From the NCBI GenBank assembly GCA_039588915.1, contig JBDGYV010000040.1:1-19689 (forward strand): a DNA stretch of 19,689 nucleotides, written 5' to 3'. This document shows, one piece after another, positions 15,908-19,689 of this stretch. The notes under the pieces are model-generated. The model ran no database searches. It was not told the origin of the DNA and saw only the letters and a list, made by a program, of their open reading frames with translations. Source of the DNA: CAMYLR01 sp039588915 (lineage in GTDB: Bacteria > Gemmatimonadota > Gemmatimonadetes > JACCXV01 > JAHWKZ01). Numbering within the stretch: the first letter of the stretch is position 1; each line of letters starts with the position of its first letter. Both the position numbers and the translations under genes were made by a program.

Positions 15908-15918
15908 AGGGGACGAGG
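15908..15918 (+). promoter_or_regulatory. Ribosome binding site deciding the metallopeptidase start
   Basis: AGGGGA (15908-15913), seven bases before ATG 15921, is well placed and supports that ATG over the earlier in-frame GTG at 15903, which would have no site. A further GAGG (15915-15918) is too close to the ATG to be the main site. Confidence 0.55.
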
Positions 15919-15920
15919 CG

Positions 15921-16757
15921 ATGCGTTGGAGACAAGGCAGACGGAGCACGAACATCGAGGATCGTCGCGGTCGACGCCCCAGCATCGCGATCGGCGGCGG
16001 GGGCGCGGGACTGCTGCTGTTGGTGCTGGCGATGATGTGTATGGGCGGTGATCCGGCGCAGCTCTTGGACATCGTCGGAAACACCCAGATCACGCAATCA
16101 CAGCCTGAGCCAACGCAACGTCCCAGCGATGAGGTCGGCGATTTCTTGTCAGCGGTGCTGGGCAGCACCGAGGACGTGTGGTCGGAGGTCTTCGCGGCTT
16201 CCGGTGCGCGATACGAGCCGCCCACGCTGGTGATGTTCTCCGACGTCGTTCGGTCGGCGTGCGGGACCAACTCGGCCGCGACCGGCCCGTTCTACTGTCC
16301 ACTCGACCAGAAGGTGTACCTCGACACCAGCTTTTTCCGGCAGCTGGCCCAGCTCGGCGGGCCGGGCGATTTCGCCGCCGCCTACGTTATCGGCCACGAG
16401 ATCGGCCACCACGTTCAGAACTTGGTCGGTACATCAGACCGCGTTCGCCAGTTACAGAGCCGCGGCAACCGATCGGACGCGAATGCGTTGTCCGTCATGC
16501 TCGAGTTGCAGGCCGACTGCTATGCCGGCGCGTGGGCGCATCACGCCAACCGCACCGCGGCATTGCTCGAGCCGGGTGATGTCGAAGAAGGGTTGGCGGC
16601 CGCGGCGGCGATCGGTGACGACCGTCTCATGCGCCAATCCGGCCGTGCGGTGAGTCCCGAGTCGTTCACACACGGGACGAGCCAACAAAGGCAGCGATGG
16701 CTGCAGACGGGGTTGCAGACCGGCGATCTCGACACCTGCGACACGTTCGGCGGGTAG
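15921..16757 (+). CDS. YpfJ/KPN_02809 family neutral zinc metallopeptidase
   Basis: The 278-residue protein starts MRWRQGRRSTNIEDRRG, as is typical of the family, has one N-terminal membrane anchor (about residues 22-43), a low-complexity linker, and then the zinc peptidase domain. Its zinc site is HEIGH with His159, Glu160 and His163, and ELQADCYAG around residue 195 supplies the likely third ligand. The block SACGTNSAATGPFYCPLDQ, then VYLDTSF, is diagnostic of the family and supplies two cysteines that could form a disulfide. Membrane-anchored with its domain outside the cytoplasm is the inferred topology; physiological substrates are not known. It converges on the SUF operon, with the structured element 16782-16900 between. 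Confidence 0.93.
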   Translation: MRWRQGRRSTNIEDRRGRRPSIAIGGGGAGLLLLVLAMMCMGGDPAQLLDIVGNTQITQSQPEPTQRPSDEVGDFLSAVLGSTEDVWSEVFAASGARYEPPTLVMFSDVVRSACGTNSAATGPFYCPLDQKVYLDTSFFRQLAQLGGPGDFAAAYVIGHEIGHHVQNLVGTSDRVRQLQSRGNRSDANALSVMLELQADCYAGAWAHHANRTAALLEPGDVEEGLAAAAAIGDDRLMRQSGRAVSPESFTHGTSQQRQRWLQTGLQTGDLDTCDTFGG

Positions 16758-16781
16758 CTAATCGGCTTTCTCTAGGGTTTG

Positions 16782-16900
16782 GGTCGGCCGGGTGATCTCC
16801 AGGGCGGCCGTTGTGCGCGGGAACGAGCCGAGACCCCGCGGCGCAGCGAGGAGGCTCGACGAAGTGGGGCGCCGGCCGCGCCGGGGATCACCCGGCCGAC
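16782..16900. repeat. Compact GC-rich inverted-repeat element between convergent genes
   Basis: A perfect 16-bp inverted repeat (16782-16797, GGTCGGCCGGGTGATC, against 16885-16900) encloses further complementary arms: 16802-16810 pairs with 16872-16881 around one bulged G, and CGAGCC (16824-16829) pairs with GGCTCG (16853-16858). TGCGC (16814-16818) can alternatively pair with GCGCA (16841-16845), and CCCC (16834-16837) with GGGG (16865-16868), which would cross the inner stem as a pseudoknot. No T-run follows on either strand, so it is not a standard intrinsic terminator, although its place between the metallopeptidase and sufU would suit a two-way one. A dispersed palindromic repeat or a structured RNA are the alternatives. 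Confidence 0.7.
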
Positions 16901-16916
16901 CAGCAACGCGAGAAAA

Positions 16917-17441
16917 CTAGGGCAGGTCCTCTCTGTGCGTCGTCGGGTCGAACCCCGCCGGGAGCTCGGTCAGATCCTCGAACTCGAGCTTCTCGCCCAT
17001 CGCGCCGGTGGGTGACTTCCTGTGCGCCTTGATCGCCTCGTCGAGTGCATTCCAGCCCAGCAGCGCGCACTTGATTCGAACCGGCAGCTTGGCCACCCCC
17101 TGGAGCGCCCGCAGATCTCCCAGCTTCCGGTCATCGCTAGCCCCCTCGTCGTCACGCATCAAAGCCACAAACCGCTTCTCGAGATCGAGTGCCTCGTCAA
17201 CCGAGCGACCGCTGACGCCTTGGGTCATCATCGACACCGATGCCTGGCTGATCGAACACCCCTGACCGGTAAAGCCGACGGCACGAATCTGATCATCCTC
17301 GATCGCCAACATGAGATCGATTTCGTCACCGCACATCGGGTTGCGCATGGATACCGTAACCGTTGGGTTTTCCAGGGCGTTCTTGTTGCGTGGCTTGCGG
17401 TAGTGTTCGAGGATGATCTCGCGGAAGATCGATTCGAGCAT
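16917..17441 (-). CDS. sufU: Iron-sulfur cluster assembly protein SufU
   Basis: SufU receives sulfur from SufS and is required for Fe-S cluster assembly by the SUF machinery. The 174-residue protein begins MLESIFREIILEHYRKPRNK and has the three conserved cysteines Cys37 (MCGDE, with Asp39), Cys62 (GCSIS) and Cys125 (IKCALLGWNAL), which bind zinc in SufU. The region between Cys62 and Cys125 is long and includes the SufU-type insertion (GVSGRSVDEALDLEKRF), separating it from IscU. A C-terminal extension (about residues 145-174) goes beyond the roughly 147 residues of the Bacillus protein. The start is the ATG at 17441, seven bases after the sufS stop; the open frame upstream is antisense noise inside sufS. 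It is the last gene of the operon. Confidence 0.94.
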   Translation of the reverse strand: MLESIFREIILEHYRKPRNKNALENPTVTVSMRNPMCGDEIDLMLAIEDDQIRAVGFTGQGCSISQASVSMMTQGVSGRSVDEALDLEKRFVALMRDDEGASDDRKLGDLRALQGVAKLPVRIKCALLGWNALDEAIKAHRKSPTGAMGEKLEFEDLTELPAGFDPTTHREDLP

Positions 17442-17448
17442 ATGACGG

Positions 17449-18672
17449 TTAGACTCCGAAAAGCTCCTGCGCGCGGTGCAACCCGCGCACCAACACCTCG
17501 AGGTCATCCTCCGCGTTGTACAGATAAAACGACGCCCGCGCGGTCGCCGCGACACCGAGCCTGCGCATGAGCGGCTGGCAACAGTGATGCCCGGCCCGGA
17601 TCGCGACTCCCTCGTGATCCAGGATCGTCGCCAAATCGTGGGGGTGGATGTCGGCCAACGTGAACGACACCACGCCGCCACGCGCAACCTCGGGCGCAGG
17701 TCCGTACAACGTGATTGCCTTGAACTCATCGGCCAGCCTTTCGAGCACGAGCCGCGCGATCCGCTTCTCGTGAGCGTGAATCGTTTCAAGCCCGATCGAC
17801 TGCAGGAAATCGACCGCTGCCCCCAACCCGATAGCGCCGGCAATGTTCGGCGTGCCGGCTTCAAACTTGTGCGGCACCGCTGCGTACGTGGAGCGCTCTA
17901 TCCTGACCTCTTCGATCATTTCTCCACCTCCCTGGTAGGGAGGCATTGACTCGAGCAGCTCGCGCCGCGCCCACAACGCGCCGATCCCCGTCGGACCGCA
18001 TGCCTTGTGACCGCTGAAGGTGTAAAAATCACAATCGATCGCGCGCACATCGATCGGCACCTGCGGAGCAGCCTGAGCACCGTCGACTAGGTATAACGCG
18101 CCCACTCCGTGCACCCGGCGTGCGATCTCTTCCACTGGATGAATCGTCCCGACCGCGTTCGACACGTGGCCGGTCGCGACGAGCCGTACGTTGCCTTCGC
18201 TGAGGAGCGCGTCCAAGTGATCGAGATCCAAGCACTGATCGTCGGTCACCCGAATCGCCACGATCTTGGCACCCGTCGTCTCGCACACCATTTGCCACGG
18301 TACCAGGTTGGAGTGGTGCTCCATTTCGCTTACCACGACGACATCGCCTGGCCCCAGGTTAGCCCCACCCCATGCCATGCTGACGAGGTTGATCGATTCG
18401 GTCGTGGATCGCGTGAACACGACTTCGTCGGCGCGTCCGGCGCCTAGGAAGCGAGCCACCTTGCCGCGTGCGGCTTCGTATCGCCGGGTGGCGCGGATCG
18501 ACAGCTCGTAAGCGCCTCGATGCACGTTGGCGTGGTCCTTGGCGTAGTACTCAGCGATCGTGCGGATGACCACGGCTGGACGCTGCGAGGATGCGGCGCT
18601 ATCGAGGTACACGAGCCGATGCCCGTGGACCTGTTGGTCGAGGATCGGGAACTCGGCCCGTACGACGGCCAT
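17449..18672 (-). CDS. sufS: Cysteine desulfurase SufS
   Basis: SufS is a PLP enzyme that removes sulfur from cysteine and passes it to SufU. The protein is 407 residues from ATG 18672, matching the usual ~406. It shows the opening FPILDQQVHGHRLVYLDSAA, the cofactor region STTESINLV, MEHHSNLVPW, DGAQAAPQVPIDV, the PLP lysine Lys223 (SGHKACGPTGIGALW), and the catalytic cysteine Cys364 (RAGHHCCQPLM), unusually followed by a second Cys365. A longer open frame (to 18801) overlaps the Rieske gene and adds nothing conserved. There are 73 bases between the Rieske stop and this start. Confidence 0.95.
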   Translation of the reverse strand: MAVVRAEFPILDQQVHGHRLVYLDSAASSQRPAVVIRTIAEYYAKDHANVHRGAYELSIRATRRYEAARGKVARFLGAGRADEVVFTRSTTESINLVSMAWGGANLGPGDVVVVSEMEHHSNLVPWQMVCETTGAKIVAIRVTDDQCLDLDHLDALLSEGNVRLVATGHVSNAVGTIHPVEEIARRVHGVGALYLVDGAQAAPQVPIDVRAIDCDFYTFSGHKACGPTGIGALWARRELLESMPPYQGGGEMIEEVRIERSTYAAVPHKFEAGTPNIAGAIGLGAAVDFLQSIGLETIHAHEKRIARLVLERLADEFKAITLYGPAPEVARGGVVSFTLADIHPHDLATILDHEGVAIRAGHHCCQPLMRRLGVAATARASFYLYNAEDDLEVLVRGLHRAQELFGV

Positions 18673-18745
18673 GTTGAGCGGTGACTCGGGCTGGCCTGCG
18701 AGCGGTGGCTGATGTGTGCGGCTGGCGGTTTCCGAGGGGTTCACA

Positions 18746-19087
18746 CTATTCGGGTGGTAGATCGATCGCCGCGGCGGCCGGAACAGCCACCCAGACCTCA
18801 CCCTCCCTCACTTCCACATCGAATTTTGGCAGGCGCTTGGTCGCCGGTAGAGCAAGCACTTCACCGGTCTTGATATCGAACGATGCACCGTGCCAGTCGC
18901 AGGTGAGACGTTCACCCATCAAGAAACTGTCCGTCAACGTGTATTGCTGGTGCGTGCAACAATCGTGAAACGCGTGGAACTCGCCATCGACATTGGCGAG
19001 CCCAACTTTGACGCCGTTGACCTCGTAGCCCTGCATCTCACCCTCAGGGATCTCGTTCGCGGCGGCGATTTTCACGAACTCGGCCAT
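18746..19087 (-). CDS. Rieske [2Fe-2S] ferredoxin in the SUF operon
   Basis: The 113-residue soluble protein has the two Rieske boxes: Cys44-Thr-His46 (CCTHQ) and Cys63-Asp-Trp-His66 (CDWHGASFDIKTG). These ligate a [2Fe-2S] cluster with two Cys and two His. No signal peptide or membrane segment is present, so it is of the cytoplasmic biphenyl-dioxygenase-ferredoxin/NirD type, not the cytochrome bc1 type. An extra Cys43 precedes the first box. The start at 19087 is ten bases after the sufD stop, with AGGAG overlapping that stop seven bases upstream. Its location between sufD and sufS suggests an electron-donor or client role in Fe-S assembly (inference). Confidence 0.93.
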   Translation of the reverse strand: MAEFVKIAAANEIPEGEMQGYEVNGVKVGLANVDGEFHAFHDCCTHQQYTLTDSFLMGERLTCDWHGASFDIKTGEVLALPATKRLPKFDVEVREGEVWVAVPAAAAIDLPPE

Positions 19088-19097
19088 CCTCGAACTC

Positions 19098-19689
19098 CTA
19101 CCCGAGCTTGCGCTCGATTACGCGCGTCAACCGCTTGTGGAGCCACTCGACCGGTACGCGCGCCAGTACTTCTTCGAAGAACCCGTATACGATGAGCTTC
19201 TCCGCCTGGTCGCGGCTGAGCCCGCGGCTCATTAGGTAGAAGATCTGTCGCTCATCCTGCTGACCGATGGTGGCGCCGTGTGAACAACGCACGTCGTCAG
19301 CCTCGATCTCGAGATTGGGCAAGGAGTCAGCGTGTGCGTCTTCCGACAGGATCAAGTTGCGATTGGTCTGGTACGCATCCGTCCCCTGAGCCCCTGGCAT
19401 GACCCGGATCATGCCCCTGAAGACCGATCGTGACCGGTCTTTCAGCGCGCCCTTGTAGAGCAGGTCCGAGCCCGCGTGCGGCGCCTGGTGGAGTTGGTAC
19501 GTGTAGTGGTCAAAGTGCTGGTCAGAGTCAGCAAGGTAGATCCCCAGCATCTCCGAGTGGGAGCCCTCCGCTTGGAGATCGGTCTCGACGTCCGAGCGTG
19601 CAACGCCACCACCAAGAGTCACCAGCAGTGTCTGGATCTGGGCGTCCTTGTGGGCAAAGACTCGGACCGCCTGATAGTGGAAGACATGG
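19098..19689 (-). CDS. sufD: Fe-S cluster assembly protein SufD, C-terminal part (5' end outside window)
   Basis: SufD works with SufB and the ATPase SufC as the scaffold complex. The frame is open to the right edge of the window (first readable residues HVFHYQAVRVFAHKDAQIQT), so the internal GTG at 19622 is not the start. The C-terminal SufB/SufD core domain is visible: YQTNRNLILSEDAHADSLPN, LEIEADDVRCSHGATIGQ, QIFYLMSRGLSRDQAEKLIV and YGFFEEVLARVP. The motif CSHGATIGxxDExxxFYLxSRG is shared with SufB; assignment to SufD rests on overall appearance and position as the gene before the Rieske and sufS genes, with sufB and sufC expected beyond the window. Confidence 0.88.
   Translation of the reverse strand, partial: HVFHYQAVRVFAHKDAQIQTLLVTLGGGVARSDVETDLQAEGSHSEMLGIYLADSDQHFDHYTYQLHQAPHAGSDLLYKGALKDRSRSVFRGMIRVMPGAQGTDAYQTNRNLILSEDAHADSLPNLEIEADDVRCSHGATIGQQDERQIFYLMSRGLSRDQAEKLIVYGFFEEVLARVPVEWLHKRLTRVIERKLG

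Noticed and set aside
16758..16916. Intrinsic terminator for the metallopeptidase
   Set aside because: The palindrome is long and GC-rich but no T-run follows it on either strand; recorded instead as an inverted-repeat element.
17442..17864. N-terminal extension of SufU
   Set aside because: The frame is open because it lies antisense-free inside sufS in another frame on the same strand; conserved SufU sequence begins at ATG 17441.
1..19689. CRISPR array, insertion sequence, prophage or att site
   Set aside because: No regularly spaced repeats, transposase or integrase sequence was seen, and the tRNA-Asn is not followed by an integrase or a repeated tRNA end.

Overview
The window is GC-rich, gene-dense bacterial DNA from a Gram-negative-type organism: it carries a TonB-like periplasmic energy transducer and two exported proteins that combine Ig-like domains with LVIVD repeats. 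Pairs of such exported LVIVD proteins, together with a SufU-type SUF operon, remind me of Gemmatimonadota, but that placement is an inference from gene content and not proven. All gaps between genes are shorter than 300 bases.

Layout. Bases 1-1074 hold the 3' part of an aconitase gene (acnA) that is broken by an internal deletion plus frame change near base 400. It converges on a six-pass membrane protein of unknown function (1071-1742, minus). Next come two related exported LVIVD/Ig-like proteins (1878-3773 and 4558-6534, plus), with a LOG-family phosphoribohydrolase and a tRNA-Asn(GTT) between them. A TonB-like protein (6536-7243, minus) converges on the second copy. From 7364 to 13234 the minus strand carries two groups: nhaA followed by a short-chain dehydrogenase, and a tight NUDIX - MarR - ferredoxin/flavodoxin-NADP reductase - CinA-N (COG1058) - NmrA/HSCARG cluster that looks like a nucleotide, NAD(P) and redox unit.

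From 13299 the plus strand carries a small coupled operon: a zinc-ribbon membrane protein, a DUF2085 membrane protein, and an AhpD/carboxymuconolactone-decarboxylase-like peroxidase whose frame is interrupted only by one TGA (14311-14313). That TGA lies exactly where the second cysteine of the CxxC active site belongs, giving CxxU, and a stem-loop with a GGG apical loop follows it at the spacing expected of a bacterial SECIS. I read this gene as a selenoprotein; conventional gene calling would split it in two or truncate it. It is the most interesting object in the window.

Downstream are an exported protein with two calcium-loop-like DxDxDG motifs and a YpfJ-type zinc metallopeptidase. They are followed by a compact GC-rich inverted-repeat element (16782-16900), which sits between convergent genes. 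The right end is a minus-strand SUF iron-sulfur assembly operon, read from the right edge as sufD (cut by the window) - Rieske ferredoxin - sufS - sufU. Aconitase and the Rieske protein are both iron-sulfur proteins and so are potential clients of this operon; the selenoperoxidase and the redox cluster add an oxidative-stress theme, though no regulatory link is visible in the sequence.
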